DNA of 64,000 nt from Sulfitobacter sp. S223. GTDB taxonomy: Bacteria; Pseudomonadota; Alphaproteobacteria; Rhodobacterales; Rhodobacteraceae. The stretch spans positions 2,914,001 through 2,978,000 of the forward strand of contig NZ_CP083560.1 in assembly GCF_025143825.1 (NCBI RefSeq), written 5' to 3'. Position numbers and translations under genes: made by a program. The notes under the pieces are model-generated. The model was not told where the DNA came from. It saw only the letters and a program-made list of their open reading frames with translations, and did no database searches. Numbering within the stretch: the stretch's first letter is position 1; each line of letters begins with the position of its first letter. This document shows, piece after piece, positions 53,139 through 62,496 of the stretch.

Positions 53139-54728
53139 ATGACCAACGCTCCTGCGATTGAACTCAAAGGCATTTCAAAAGCCTTCGGCCCCGTGCAGGC
53201 CAACAAGGATATTTCAATCCGCGTAATGCCCGGAACGATTCATGGCATCATCGGCGAAAACGGCGCGGGCAAATCAACGCTCATGTCTATTCTCTACGGC
53301 TTTTACAAAGCCGATAAGGGAGAGATATTTGTGAGTGGTCAGAAGGCCAATATCACCGACAGTCAGGCCGCGATTGCCGCCGGTATCGGCATGGTTTTCC
53401 AACATTTCAAATTGGTGGAAAATTTCACTGTTCTGGAAAATATCATTCTGGGTGCAGAAGATGGCCGGCTCCTCAAGCCGTCGATTGCCAAAGCCCGTCG
53501 CACCCTTCTTGAGCTGGCTGATGACTACGGTCTTAACGTTGAACCGGATGCGCTGGTTCAAGACATTGGCGTAGGCATGCAACAACGCGTTGAGATCCTG
53601 AAGGCGCTCTACCGTCAGGCCGACATTCTTATTCTGGACGAGCCGACGGGCGTGCTGACACCAGCTGAAGCCGATCAGCTATTCCGCATTCTGGGCCGTC
53701 TGCGCGAAGAGGGTAAAACAATTATCCTAATCACCCATAAACTGCGCGAGATCATGGAGATCACCGACACTGTCAGCGTGATGCGCCGTGGCGAGATGAC
53801 GGCAACCGTAAAGACGTCAGAGACCTCGCCCGCCGAACTGGCTGAGCTGATGGTTGGCAGGAAGGTTCTGCTGCGGGTGGACAAGACCCCGGCAACCCCG
53901 GGAGATGTTGTGCTGGAAGTCAAAGACCTGCACGTGCGCGACGACAAAGGTGTGGAGCGGCTAAAGGGGATCAACCTATCGATCCGCGCCGGCGAAGTGC
54001 TGGGAATTGCGGGCGTTGCAGGCAACGGCCAGTCAGAACTGCTGGAGGTTCTGGGCGGCTATGCGGATGGCACCGGCAGCATCACTGTCAACGGCCAGCC
54101 GCTGGACCTCACGGGAAAATCCTCTGACGGGCAGTCGCGCCGCGCGCGGGGCATTGCGCATGTTCCAGAAGATCGCCAGCGCGAAGGACTGATCATGGAC
54201 TTCTCCGCATGGGAAAACGTTGCCTTCGGCTATCACAACGATCCTGCGTTCCAATCCGGCATCCTGATGGACAACGCCGCCATCCGCGAGGACGCGGCTG
54301 GCAAGATGGAGCGTTTTGACGTGCGTCCCCCCGATCCGAAACTGGCCGCCAAAAACTTTTCCGGCGGGAACCAGCAAAAGATCGTATTGGCCCGCGAGAT
54401 CGAACGGAATCCCGATCTGCTGCTCATTGGCCAGCCGACCCGTGGTGTCGACATTGGCGCAATCGAATTCATTCACGAACAGATCATCGCCCTGCGCGAT
54501 AAAGGCAAAGCGGTGCTGCTGGTCTCGGTTGAGCTGGAAGAGATCATGGCGCTCAGCGACCGCATCGCTGTAATGTTTGACGGTCAGATCATGGGGGAAC
54601 GTTTACCCACGGAAACTGACGAAAAAGAACTGGGTCTGCTCATGGCAGGCATCACCGACACGCAAAAGCCGCACACAGTGGAGGAGGTTCAGGCGAGCCT
54701 TGCCCATGTCGGCGAAGGGAGCGCCTGA
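53139..54728 (+). CDS. Nucleoside ABC importer ATPase (double-domain)
   Basis: A 529-residue protein with two ABC domains, as in NupO/YufO-type and sugar importers. The first has Walker A GENGAGKST and DILILDEPTGVLTP. The second has AGVAGNGQSELLEVLG and SGGNQQKIVLAREI. The first domain has the canonical Walker A; the second has a relaxed GxxGNGQS form, as usual in the family. It starts 107 bp after the binding-protein stop. Confidence 0.94.
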   Translation: MTNAPAIELKGISKAFGPVQANKDISIRVMPGTIHGIIGENGAGKSTLMSILYGFYKADKGEIFVSGQKANITDSQAAIAAGIGMVFQHFKLVENFTVLENIILGAEDGRLLKPSIAKARRTLLELADDYGLNVEPDALVQDIGVGMQQRVEILKALYRQADILILDEPTGVLTPAEADQLFRILGRLREEGKTIILITHKLREIMEITDTVSVMRRGEMTATVKTSETSPAELAELMVGRKVLLRVDKTPATPGDVVLEVKDLHVRDDKGVERLKGINLSIRAGEVLGIAGVAGNGQSELLEVLGGYADGTGSITVNGQPLDLTGKSSDGQSRRARGIAHVPEDRQREGLIMDFSAWENVAFGYHNDPAFQSGILMDNAAIREDAAGKMERFDVRPPDPKLAAKNFSGGNQQKIVLAREIERNPDLLLIGQPTRGVDIGAIEFIHEQIIALRDKGKAVLLVSVELEEIMALSDRIAVMFDGQIMGERLPTETDEKELGLLMAGITDTQKPHTVEEVQASLAHVGEGSA

Positions 54729-54731
54729 GCA

Positions 54732-55826
54732 ATGGATGTGATGCCAAAATGGGCCGAGGTGATCCTTGTGCCGCTGATTTCTCTTTTGCTGGCGGCGTTG
54801 CTATCGGCGCTTGTGATCCTCGCGATTGGCGAAGACCCCATTGCGGCGGTCAAGCTCATGGTGACAGGCGCGCTCGGATCAAGTTATGGCTGGGGGTATA
54901 CCCTCTATTACGCCACGAATTTCATGTTCACCGGATTAGCTGTAGCCGTGGCTTTCCACGCACGTTTGTTCAACATCGGCGGTGAAGGGCAAGCGGCACT
55001 TGGTGGTTTGGGTGTGGCACTCGCCTGTCTGTACATTCCTTGGCCGCACTGGTCTTTGGCGTTGATCGGCGCTGCGGTTGCTGCGGGTCTTTTCGGGGCG
55101 GCATGGGCTGCAATTCCTGCGTGGCTTCAAGCGAAACGCGGCAGCCATATCGTTATCACGACGATCATGTTCAACTTCATCGCGGCGTCATTGCTAAACT
55201 ATGTGCTGGTCAACGTCCTGCGCCCCAAAGGGTCAATGGACCCCGCCACGGCGCGCTTCTCGGAAACGGTCCACCTGCCCACCCTGCATGAAATGCTGGC
55301 GCCTTTCGGCATCGCATTTTCCAAATCTGCACCGGCAAACGTGTCGCTGATCGTCGCTGTTCTGGCCTGTGTTTTCGTCTGGTTCCTGATCTGGCGCACC
55401 CGGTTGGGATATGAAATCCGTTCCTTCGGGTTCTCTGAATCAGCTGCGCGCTATGCTGGCATGCCGCCGGTGAAGATCATCATGGTCACCATGATGATTT
55501 CGGGCGCGCTGGCGGGGATGATGGCCATCAACAATGTGATGGGCGAAGCCGAACGTCTGGTTCTCAACTCTGTGGAAGGTGCCGGCTTTATCGGTATCGC
55601 CGTTGCTTTGATGGGCCGCTCTCATCCTTTGGGCGTGTTTTTCGCAGCGATCCTGTTCGGGTTTCTGTATCAGGGCGGTGCCGAACTGGCGCTTTGGACA
55701 TCTATCCCGCGTGAGCTGATCGTGGTCATTCAAGCACTGGTGATCCTTTTCACCGGCGCGCTCGACAATATGGTGCGTATGCCGTTGGAACGCCTGTTCC
55801 TTGCTCTGCGCAAGAAGGAGGCCTGA
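54732..55826 (+). CDS. Nucleoside ABC importer permease 1
   Basis: A 364-residue inner-membrane protein of the BPD_transp_2 family with about eight to ten helices. FNIGGEGQAALGGLGVALAC and GYEIRSFGFSESAARYAGM (coupling region) are typical of the NupP-like subunit. It starts 3 bp after the ATPase stop. Confidence 0.93.
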   Translation: MDVMPKWAEVILVPLISLLLAALLSALVILAIGEDPIAAVKLMVTGALGSSYGWGYTLYYATNFMFTGLAVAVAFHARLFNIGGEGQAALGGLGVALACLYIPWPHWSLALIGAAVAAGLFGAAWAAIPAWLQAKRGSHIVITTIMFNFIAASLLNYVLVNVLRPKGSMDPATARFSETVHLPTLHEMLAPFGIAFSKSAPANVSLIVAVLACVFVWFLIWRTRLGYEIRSFGFSESAARYAGMPPVKIIMVTMMISGALAGMMAINNVMGEAERLVLNSVEGAGFIGIAVALMGRSHPLGVFFAAILFGFLYQGGAELALWTSIPRELIVVIQALVILFTGALDNMVRMPLERLFLALRKKEA

Positions 55827-55829
55827 GCC

Positions 55830-56798
55830 TTGGATTATCTCACCCTCCTCCAGCTTCTCGACTCAACCGTGCGGCTTGCCACGCCGCTGCTTCTGGCATG
55901 TCTCGCCGGTCTCTATTCCGAAAGAGCAGGCATTTTCGATATCGGGCTTGAAGGCAAGATGCTGGCGGCAGCATTTTTCTCTGCCGCGATCGCAGCCATG
56001 ACGGGCTCTGTCTGGATCGGGCTATTGGCCGGTATTGCAGCATCTCTGGCGCTGAGCGCAATCCATGGCATCGCTTCCATCACCTTCCGCGGCAACCAAT
56101 TGATTTCCGGTGTGGCGATCAACTTCCTTGCCGCTGGCCTGACAGTTCTCATCGCACAGGCATGGTTCAAACAGGGTGGGCGCACGCCCTCCTTGATCGG
56201 TAAAGGCAGGTTTGAGCCTATCACCCTGCCATTTGCAGACGCATTGCGCGACGTTCCGGTGATCGGCCCGCTTTATTTTGAACTGATCTCTGGCCATTCG
56301 ATCCTTGTTTATGTCGCCTTTGCCGCGGTCCCCTTCACGTGGTGGCTGTTATTCCGCACACGGTTCGGCCTACGCTTACGTGCAGTGGGTGAGAACCCCG
56401 CTGCTGTCGATACCGCAGGTGTATCAGTGGTGGGGCTGAGGTTTGCCGCTGTGGGCATTTGCGGCATCCTTTGCGGGATTGCCGGCGCATACCTCAGCAC
56501 AGCGTTGCAGGCTGGCTTTGTCAAAGACATGGCCGCCGGACGGGGCTTCATTGCGCTTGCTGCTTTGATCTTTGCCAAATGGCGTCCATGGCACGCGCTT
56601 TATGCGACATTGCTCTTCGGTATGTTCGGTGCCCTTGAAACGCGACCCGATGTCATCGAAGCGCTGATCGGCATGAAGGTACAAGGCCAACTGCTTGCCG
56701 CCTTGCCCTATGTTATGACCGTGATCATTCTAGCTGGCTTTGTCGGCAAAGCCATTCCGCCCCGCGCAGGAGGTGAACCCTATGTCAAAGAGCGATAA
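55830..56798 (+). CDS. Nucleoside ABC importer permease 2
   Basis: A 322-residue BPD_transp_2 permease with a TTG start; AAGGAG about 9 nt upstream supports it. FDIGLEGKMLAAAFFSAAIA and RTRFGLRLRAVGENPAAVDT (coupling helix) are characteristic of the NupQ-like partner. It ends the operon. Confidence 0.93.
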   Translation: MDYLTLLQLLDSTVRLATPLLLACLAGLYSERAGIFDIGLEGKMLAAAFFSAAIAAMTGSVWIGLLAGIAASLALSAIHGIASITFRGNQLISGVAINFLAAGLTVLIAQAWFKQGGRTPSLIGKGRFEPITLPFADALRDVPVIGPLYFELISGHSILVYVAFAAVPFTWWLLFRTRFGLRLRAVGENPAAVDTAGVSVVGLRFAAVGICGILCGIAGAYLSTALQAGFVKDMAAGRGFIALAALIFAKWRPWHALYATLLFGMFGALETRPDVIEALIGMKVQGQLLAALPYVMTVIILAGFVGKAIPPRAGGEPYVKER

Positions 56799-56886
56799 GG
56801 CCAGATCACGACAAGTGATAAGACCTCGACAGTTGTGCAACGTTTCGATCATTGATTTAACTGACAGCGAGGCCTAAGGACGAGCC

Positions 56887-57798
56887 ATGCAAATATACCT
56901 TCCCATCGCCGAAGTGTCGGTTAATGCCTTCCTCTTGTTGGGGCTCGGTGGGATTGTGGGCATCTTGTCAGGTATGTTTGGTGTGGGCGGCGGTTTCTTG
57001 ATGACGCCGCTCTTGTTCTTTATCGGCATTCCACCCGCCGTTGCTGTTGCCACCGAAGCAAACCAGATCGTTGCGTCCTCATTCTCCGGCGTGCTTGCAC
57101 ATTTTAAGAGGAAGACGGTGGATCTGAGGATGGGTACAGTGCTGCTGATCGGCGGCCTGTTCGGTGCGGCCCTCGGTGTGATGGTATTTAACTACCTCAA
57201 AGCGCAGGGTCAGGTCGATCTGCTGGTCAAGCTTTGCTACGTTGTCTTCCTGGGTGTGATCGGCGGGCTGATGTTCTTCGAAAGCCTGAACGCGATCCGC
57301 AACGTGAAGAAAGGCAAAGCGCCCAAGCGCAAGAAACACAACTGGATTCACGGTCTACCTCTCAAGATGCGCTTTCGCGTATCGGGGCTGTATATCTCTG
57401 TCATCCCGCCGCTGATTGTGGGGGTCGCCGTTGGTATCCTTGCTGCAATTATGGGTGTCGGGGGTGGCTTTATCATGGTGCCTGCCATGATTTACCTATT
57501 GGGCATGCCGACTAAGGTTGTGGTAGGAACATCCTTGTTCCAGATCATCTTTGTGACCGCTTTCACCACCATGCTACACGCGACGACGAACTACACCGTC
57601 GATATCGTGTTGGCGGTTCTGCTGCTTTTGGGCGGTGTGGTTGGCGCTCAGATAGGGACCCGCATTGGTGTTAAAATGAAGGCCGAGCAACTGCGCATCC
57701 TGCTGGCCCTTATGGTCCTTATCGTCTGCGGCAAGCTTGCCCTTGAACTGCTGCTTGAACCAGCCGAGCTTTATACAATTGCGGCGGGGGGCCACTGA
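56887..57798 (+). CDS. TauE/SafE-family sulphite/organosulphonate exporter
   Basis: A 303-residue membrane protein with about eight helices and two repeats: GLGGIVGILSGMFGVGGGFL near the N terminus and VGILAAIMGVGGGFIMVPAM in the second half. Members export sulphite, sulphoacetate or related anions. Its TGA overlaps the ATG of the following TIGR02186 gene by 1 bp. Confidence 0.93.
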   Translation: MQIYLPIAEVSVNAFLLLGLGGIVGILSGMFGVGGGFLMTPLLFFIGIPPAVAVATEANQIVASSFSGVLAHFKRKTVDLRMGTVLLIGGLFGAALGVMVFNYLKAQGQVDLLVKLCYVVFLGVIGGLMFFESLNAIRNVKKGKAPKRKKHNWIHGLPLKMRFRVSGLYISVIPPLIVGVAVGILAAIMGVGGGFIMVPAMIYLLGMPTKVVVGTSLFQIIFVTAFTTMLHATTNYTVDIVLAVLLLLGGVVGAQIGTRIGVKMKAEQLRILLALMVLIVCGKLALELLLEPAELYTIAAGGH

Positions 57799-58559
57799 TG
57801 CGCTCTCTCATCGCGGCTCTTTGTCTGTCACTCGCCAGCCTTCCGGCGATGGCCGAAGTGGTTGTGCTAGGGCTGAGCAGTGACACTGTCTCAATCAACA
57901 CCAACTTTGATGGCTCCGAGATCCTGATTTTTGGTGCGGTCAAGCGTGAAGCCCCTATTCCGGCGGAGCCGCCGCTGGAGGTTATTGTCACAGTGGCCGG
58001 ACCGTCCGAGACGAAAACTGTTCGCCGCAAAGAAAAGCGCTTTGGCATTTGGGTGAATACGGACGCGGTGGAGATCGACAGCGCGCCCAGCTTCTATGCC
58101 GTATCGACCAGTGCCCCCCTGAATGAGGCGCTTAGCTTTACCGAGGATGTGCGCCACAAAATCTCGATTCCCCGTGCGATCCGCTCGGTAGGAGCGCCTG
58201 CCAGCATCGCAGACAGCGAGACATTTACCCAAGCGCTGATCCGCATCAAATCAAAGTCTAACCAGTACCAGCTGAACCAAAGCACCATTAGTGTGGATGA
58301 AGAAACCTTGTTTCGGACCGCCATTGCCCTGCCAGCCGCGCTGACCGAAGGCGATTACAAGACACGAATTTTTCTCACTCGTGGCGGCAACGTCGTCTCG
58401 CAATATGAGACAAGCATTTATGTGCGCAAAGTCGGGCTGGAGCGTTGGCTGTTCACCATTAGCCGCGAACAGTCCTTCTTTTACGGGCTGCTCTCCTTGG
58501 CGATTGCCATCGCGGCCGGCTGGGGGGCATCAGCCGTCTTCGGCCTTCTGCGCCGCTAG
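57798..58559 (+). CDS. TIGR02186-family transmembrane protein
   Basis: A 253-residue protein with a signal peptide (MRSLIAALCLSLASLPAMAE), a periplasmic domain (SSDTVSINTNFDGSEILIFG through about residue 220) and one C-terminal membrane helix (FFYGLLSLAIAIAAGWGA). The family regularly accompanies a TauE/SafE gene, as here, and is probably an accessory of that exporter. No direct functional data are known to me. Confidence 0.85.
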   Translation: MRSLIAALCLSLASLPAMAEVVVLGLSSDTVSINTNFDGSEILIFGAVKREAPIPAEPPLEVIVTVAGPSETKTVRRKEKRFGIWVNTDAVEIDSAPSFYAVSTSAPLNEALSFTEDVRHKISIPRAIRSVGAPASIADSETFTQALIRIKSKSNQYQLNQSTISVDEETLFRTAIALPAALTEGDYKTRIFLTRGGNVVSQYETSIYVRKVGLERWLFTISREQSFFYGLLSLAIAIAAGWGASAVFGLLRR

Positions 58560-59254
58560 CCTCTTCCCAGATAGGGCATCTTAGTCGCCATCACGGTCAT
58601 AAAGGGAACATTCGCGCCAAGCGGTAATTCGGCCATATGCAGAACCGACTGCGCTGCGTGCCGGACATCCATCGTGTGCATATCCGGGTTCGCGGCCTTC
58701 AACCCCGCGACAAGCTCGCTTTCAGCATTCCCAATATCGATCTGGCCCGCAGTGATATCAAACGGCCGCCCGTCTAGTGCCAGCGACTTTGTCAGCCCGG
58801 TGATTGCGTGTTTGGTGGTGGTATAGCAGACCGAATTCTCGCGCGGCGTATGTGCAGAGATTGAGCCGTTGTTGATGATCCTACCGCCGCGCCCTTGCGC
58901 GCGCATCGCCCCAAAGGCCAGCCGTGCTGCGATGAACATCCCGTTGAGATTAACCGCCAAGACCTGCGCCCAGTCTTCCAGCGCGACTTCATCTATCGGT
59001 GCTGACGGGCCGAAGATACCCGCGTTGTTGAACAGCACATCCACTTCGCCGAACCGCGCGAATGCATCGGCCATCGCGGAGGCGTTCGTTACATCAGCAG
59101 GTAAAACGACCGCCATCTCGCGGCCATCAGCAACCTCTTGCAATTGTGCTTCTCGGCGTGCGATCAGGCCGACCCGCCAGCCGTTTTCAAGAAACGCCTC
59201 TGCAGTGGCGCGCCCGATGCCCGAACTTGCGCCTGTGACGATGACAGATTTCAT
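58556..59254 (-). CDS. Short-chain dehydrogenase/reductase
   Basis: A 232-residue SDR: TGASSGIGRATAEAFLENGW (NADP motif), NNAG, the catalytic Ser in NNGSISAH and YTTTKHAITG (Y-x-x-x-K). Substrate unknown. Its start overlaps the stop of the RecD-like helicase gene by 4 bp, and its stop overlaps that of the TIGR02186 gene on the other strand. Confidence 0.9.
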   Translation of the reverse strand: MKSVIVTGASSGIGRATAEAFLENGWRVGLIARREAQLQEVADGREMAVVLPADVTNASAMADAFARFGEVDVLFNNAGIFGPSAPIDEVALEDWAQVLAVNLNGMFIAARLAFGAMRAQGRGGRIINNGSISAHTPRENSVCYTTTKHAITGLTKSLALDGRPFDITAGQIDIGNAESELVAGLKAANPDMHTMDVRHAAQSVLHMAELPLGANVPFMTVMATKMPYLGRG

Positions 59255-60801
59255 CCGTACTCCTCTTCAGTGGGGTCAAGCGTGAGCGCGGCAACCGGTG
59301 CTGCACGCAGATCATCAACGGTCAGTGCATAGGATGGTTTGGATAGCCGGTTCCGGACCACCCAGATCAAGCGTTCTTGTGCGCGGGTGATGGCAACATA
59401 GGCCAGCCGCTTCCAGAGCGGTTGGCCCGCTTCCATTCGGCCCATACGCGCGGCAGCATAAAGGTCAGGTGCAAAAACTTGCACTGTGTCCCACTGGCTG
59501 CCCTGTGCTTTGTGTATGGTGACTGCCGCGCCATGCAGAAATGTCGCCCCCATGCGCGCGGCAAAGGGGATAAATGGCTCTTCCTCGTCGGGCTTTTCGA
59601 TTTTCACAATGCTGGCTGCGCTTACCTGCGGGTCTTCGGCCCCCATGACGTGCAGACGCGAGAACCCCGGCTTTCGCCCTGCCCCAAGATAGACAACCTG
59701 CGCGCCCTTGATCAGGCCTCGCGCTTCAAGGTCCAACCGTTTCTTGCGATGTTTCAAAGGCAATTCAATCCCGTCACAAATCAGCGGCTCCCCCTCTACC
59801 AGCGCATCCTCTGGCGCACCATGGACGTTGCGGAATGCGTTGATCAGCCGGATACGCGTGGCGTTGCGCCAGACCAGCACAGGGCTGCGCGCCATCAAAT
59901 CCACCTCTACGCGCTGGCCCCAGACGACGCGGTCATCGTGCTTGGATGCGTCTTCGACCATTCGCTCGAACTGTTCAAAACCGATATCGGGGTCCGCCAA
60001 CGCATGAGCAAGATCCAGAATCGGGTTGTCCGCTTCCTGCCGGAAGATCCGGTTCAGATTCATCACGCGTTTTTCTGGCAATTTCTCAAATACCATCGTG
60101 CCGGACTGCCCCACGGGCGCAAGCTGGGCAGGGTCACCGAACAGGAGCAGAGTCGGGAAGATTTCTTTGAGGTCTTCGAACTGTTTGTCATCCAGCATCG
60201 AGGATTCATCCACAAACCCGATATCCAAAGGTTCCTCGCGGCGCTTCCATCCGGTGATGAAATCACTGCCGCGCAAACCGGCCGCTGCCAGCGCACCGGG
60301 GATGGATTTGTTACCTTGATAAAAGGCTTCTGCGCGGTCTAGCGCGATATCGGTAAGCCCTTCTACATCTACGGGACGCTCTCCGTTTCCTGCTAACCAT
60401 TCTGCAATCCGCTCATATTCGGGATCATAGACCGGCGTGTACAGAATTCGGTGAATCGTGGTGGCAGGCACGCCGCGCAAACGCAGCACGCTTGCCGCTT
60501 TGTTCGTGGGTGCAAGGATCGCGAGCGTGCGTTTGTCTTTGCGCTTCTTACCTTCATAATCGCCTGACACGATATCGACACCCGCCTGCTCCAAGGCGCG
60601 GTAGAGTTCGGCCAGCAGCAAAGTCTTGCCAGACCCCGCCTTACCAGTCACAGCCATAACTTGCGCTTTGCCGCCTTTGGGCGGCATCAGCAGATCATCT
60701 TCAAGACTGATGCCAGCTGATTTCAGCATGGCACAGACGGCATCATGGGCGGCGGCCTGATCGTCAGAGTAGATGAGGTCTTTGGAGATATCTTTGGTCA
60801 T
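59251..60801 (-). CDS. RecD-like/UvrD-type superfamily 1 helicase
   Basis: A 516-residue SF1 helicase resembling single-chain RecD2-like or AAA_30 proteins. Walker A VTGKAGSGKTLLLAELYRAL, LAPTNKAA (motif Ia), FVDESSMLD (Walker B), FGDPAQLAPVGQ (motif III) and the C-terminal GAAVTIHKAQGSQWDTVQVF and YVAITRAQERL (motifs V and VI) are complete. Possible role: DNA repair or plasmid/phage-related DNA processing. It lies between the quorum-sensing genes and the SDR. Confidence 0.9.
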   Translation of the reverse strand: MTKDISKDLIYSDDQAAAHDAVCAMLKSAGISLEDDLLMPPKGGKAQVMAVTGKAGSGKTLLLAELYRALEQAGVDIVSGDYEGKKRKDKRTLAILAPTNKAASVLRLRGVPATTIHRILYTPVYDPEYERIAEWLAGNGERPVDVEGLTDIALDRAEAFYQGNKSIPGALAAAGLRGSDFITGWKRREEPLDIGFVDESSMLDDKQFEDLKEIFPTLLLFGDPAQLAPVGQSGTMVFEKLPEKRVMNLNRIFRQEADNPILDLAHALADPDIGFEQFERMVEDASKHDDRVVWGQRVEVDLMARSPVLVWRNATRIRLINAFRNVHGAPEDALVEGEPLICDGIELPLKHRKKRLDLEARGLIKGAQVVYLGAGRKPGFSRLHVMGAEDPQVSAASIVKIEKPDEEEPFIPFAARMGATFLHGAAVTIHKAQGSQWDTVQVFAPDLYAAARMGRMEAGQPLWKRLAYVAITRAQERLIWVVRNRLSKPSYALTVDDLRAAPVAALTLDPTEEEYG

Positions 60802-60843
60802 GGGCAGACATTAGGCCCATGACCCGACAGGGGCCAGTGCCGT

Positions 60844-61479
60844 TCAAGCGCTTACCGCAAATTCCATCTGTGGTGCGTAGCCAAAAGAACGCTCAAACCA
60901 TTCGCGGCTACGTGCTGGTGGTATGCCTGCACGGCTAGCGACCCTTTTCTGAGCCTCGGCCTCAAACTCCCACAAACCTACGCTGATCTGTTCGCGGCCC
61001 TCACCGATGCTGCCCAGAATCTCTGGCGAAGAACCAACGCGGCTGTAAATCCGAACCATACGGGCGTCAAACACGCCGACAAAGTGGCGCACACCGAATC
61101 CTTTCATCAATTCGCCACCGCCCAGCATCAGGGCTGCCGCGACATTCGGGCCCTGCCCAGGCGACATGCAGAACCGCGTACATTCCCAAATCAAAGGGCT
61201 GCGGACCGGCGCATCAATAAGGTGGCCAAAGTGGTCATTGACCATGACCGGTCCCGTCGTCGGCAAAAACCGGGTTGAACCACCGTGCCCCCCTTCGGGC
61301 GTTTCCCAAATGACATACAGCGGGTTTAGGTCATCATATTCGTCTCGCTCATGGCCGCGGGCATCAACCTTGACATCCCAGCCCAGTCGCGTGCGGAATT
61401 GGTCGGCCCGGTGAATGAACATTTCATTGGCAAGACGCGGATAATTTTTTAAGTCGTCAGCATATAAATAGCGCAGCAT
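60844..61479 (-). CDS. luxI: LuxI-type acyl-homoserine lactone synthase
   Basis: A 211-residue autoinducer synthase. The family-conserved residues are visible: Arg in DQFRTRLGWDVKVD, Glu and Asp in HERDEYDDLNPLYVIW, Arg in GGSTRFLPTTGP, and WECTRF (E-x-x-R-F). Two candidate regulatory sites lie in its 5' region: TTAA-N7-TTAAC at 61522-61548, and an imperfect dyad (CCAGA-N13-TCTGG, 61490-61512). The acyl chain length is not predictable. It is separated by 120 bp from the luxR gene upstream, on the same strand. Confidence 0.95.
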   Translation of the reverse strand: MLRYLYADDLKNYPRLANEMFIHRADQFRTRLGWDVKVDARGHERDEYDDLNPLYVIWETPEGGHGGSTRFLPTTGPVMVNDHFGHLIDAPVRSPLIWECTRFCMSPGQGPNVAAALMLGGGELMKGFGVRHFVGVFDARMVRIYSRVGSSPEILGSIGEGREQISVGLWEFEAEAQKRVASRAGIPPARSREWFERSFGYAPQMEFAVSA

Positions 61480-61521
61480 TTTTCAGTCCCCAGATGATAA
61501 TTACTTGTCTGGAGATATTAG

Positions 61522-61548
61522 TTAACGGCCGCTTAAAAATGCGTTAAC
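61522..61548. promoter_or_regulatory. Candidate CtrA boxes upstream of luxI
   Basis: TTAA-N7-TTAA at 61522-61536 overlaps a perfect TTAA-N7-TTAAC at 61533-61548 (TTAA, then AAATGCG, then TTAAC). The 11-bp TTAA periodicity matches the CtrA consensus. It lies 43 to 69 bp upstream of the luxI start, a promoter-appropriate distance. Confidence 0.6.
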
Positions 61549-61599
61549 GGCTAGAGCGTTAGCTCGAATACACGCGCCAGAGTGGTTTATTATAAGGGT

Positions 61600-62322
61600 T
61601 CAAACGACGATCAAACCACGGCTGATCGCGCGTGCGACTGCATGAGTTGTGTTGACAGCCCCCAGTTTAAAACGTGCGCTTTCGATATACACACGCAGGG
61701 TATGTTCGGAAATTGAAAGCGTATCAGCAACCTGCGCGCGGCTATATCCGGCCGCCAAAAGCGTCATGGCGTCAACCTCACGGGGGGAAAGTGCCTGCTT
61801 TTGTTCGGGCTTACGACCCGGCTCAAGGTCGAGTGCTTTCTCGTTGAAGAAGTGGGCGATGAGTATGAGCTGGCTCCGGTTTTCTTCGGTAAAATCCGCC
61901 CAAGTTTCGTCATCGCAACTGTGGTTGACGGTAAATAATGCGAACTGGCCGTTCGGGCCACGCACAGGAACGGAAAATCCCTGATTGCCGACCCCGAATT
62001 CTGCAGCGACCTTCGAGAATTCCCTCGCGGCGCGGCTCGACCAATCCAACCGCTTCCAATCAACGGGGTGGAACCGCTGATAGCATCCGATAACAACTGG
62101 ATCCACGCGCAGGTAGTTTTCTTCAAGGTATTTTTGTTGCCATTCGTCAGAGTATGTACCGCACCCGTACTGATCACCTTTTGAGTCCACCCAATGATAG
62201 ACCAAATGATTGATTCCAAAGTGCTCTCTCAGCGCCTCTACAGCACGCTGCATACCATCAAGAGACTCCGCCTGCTCCAAGGTTGACAGTATGTAGTCCA
62301 GTCGGCTCGTTGTTTCGGCCAT
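61600..62322 (-). CDS. luxR: LuxR-type quorum-sensing regulator
   Basis: A 240-residue regulator with an N-terminal autoinducer-binding domain: HLVYHWVDSKG, the WQQKYLEENYLRVDP segment (W and Y and D of the ligand pocket), and WADFTEENRSQL. The C-terminal helix-turn-helix is LSPREVDAMTLLAAGYSRAQ followed by LSISEHTLRVYIESARFKL. ATG 62322 is preferred for a family-typical length; an upstream ATG at 62358 is possible. It overlaps a small ORF upstream by 65 bp and precedes luxI. It probably binds AHL and regulates luxI and distant targets. Confidence 0.93.
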   Translation of the reverse strand: MAETTSRLDYILSTLEQAESLDGMQRAVEALREHFGINHLVYHWVDSKGDQYGCGTYSDEWQQKYLEENYLRVDPVVIGCYQRFHPVDWKRLDWSSRAAREFSKVAAEFGVGNQGFSVPVRGPNGQFALFTVNHSCDDETWADFTEENRSQLILIAHFFNEKALDLEPGRKPEQKQALSPREVDAMTLLAAGYSRAQVADTLSISEHTLRVYIESARFKLGAVNTTHAVARAISRGLIVV

Positions 62323-62476
62323 GCTCTTGCTTCGCTGACCTCTCATTTCTTGCATTGCACTCAGCGACAGCCACCAATGCAGTATCGTCAAGCTGTTCTG
62401 CAAGTAACGGCAGATCATTCGACGCCGCGAAACTCCTCAAATCGGCAAGAACATCCAATATCCAGTCATTCCGCAT
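62258..62476 (-). CDS. Small conserved-looking protein upstream of and overlapping luxR
   Basis: A 72-residue acidic ORF beginning MRNDWILDVLADLRSFAASN with LAEQLDDTALVAVAE following, a pattern I associate with small Rhodobacteraceae proteins near LuxR/LuxI genes (from memory, unverified). GAGGA lies about 7 nt before ATG 62476, the best ribosome site in this region. Its 3' end overlaps the luxR start by 65 bp in another frame, implying translational coupling. Function unknown. Confidence 0.65.
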   Translation of the reverse strand: MRNDWILDVLADLRSFAASNDLPLLAEQLDDTALVAVAECNARNERSAKQEHGRNNEPTGLHTVNLGAGGVS

Positions 62477-62496
62477 CTCGATTTTCCTCACAAATA

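Noticed and set aside
61490..61512. A lux box controlling luxI (CCAGA-N13-TCTGG)
   Set aside because: The arms are only 5 bp, the ends do not match the usual CTG/CAG lux-box pattern, and the site is too close to the start codon; kept only as a note under luxI.
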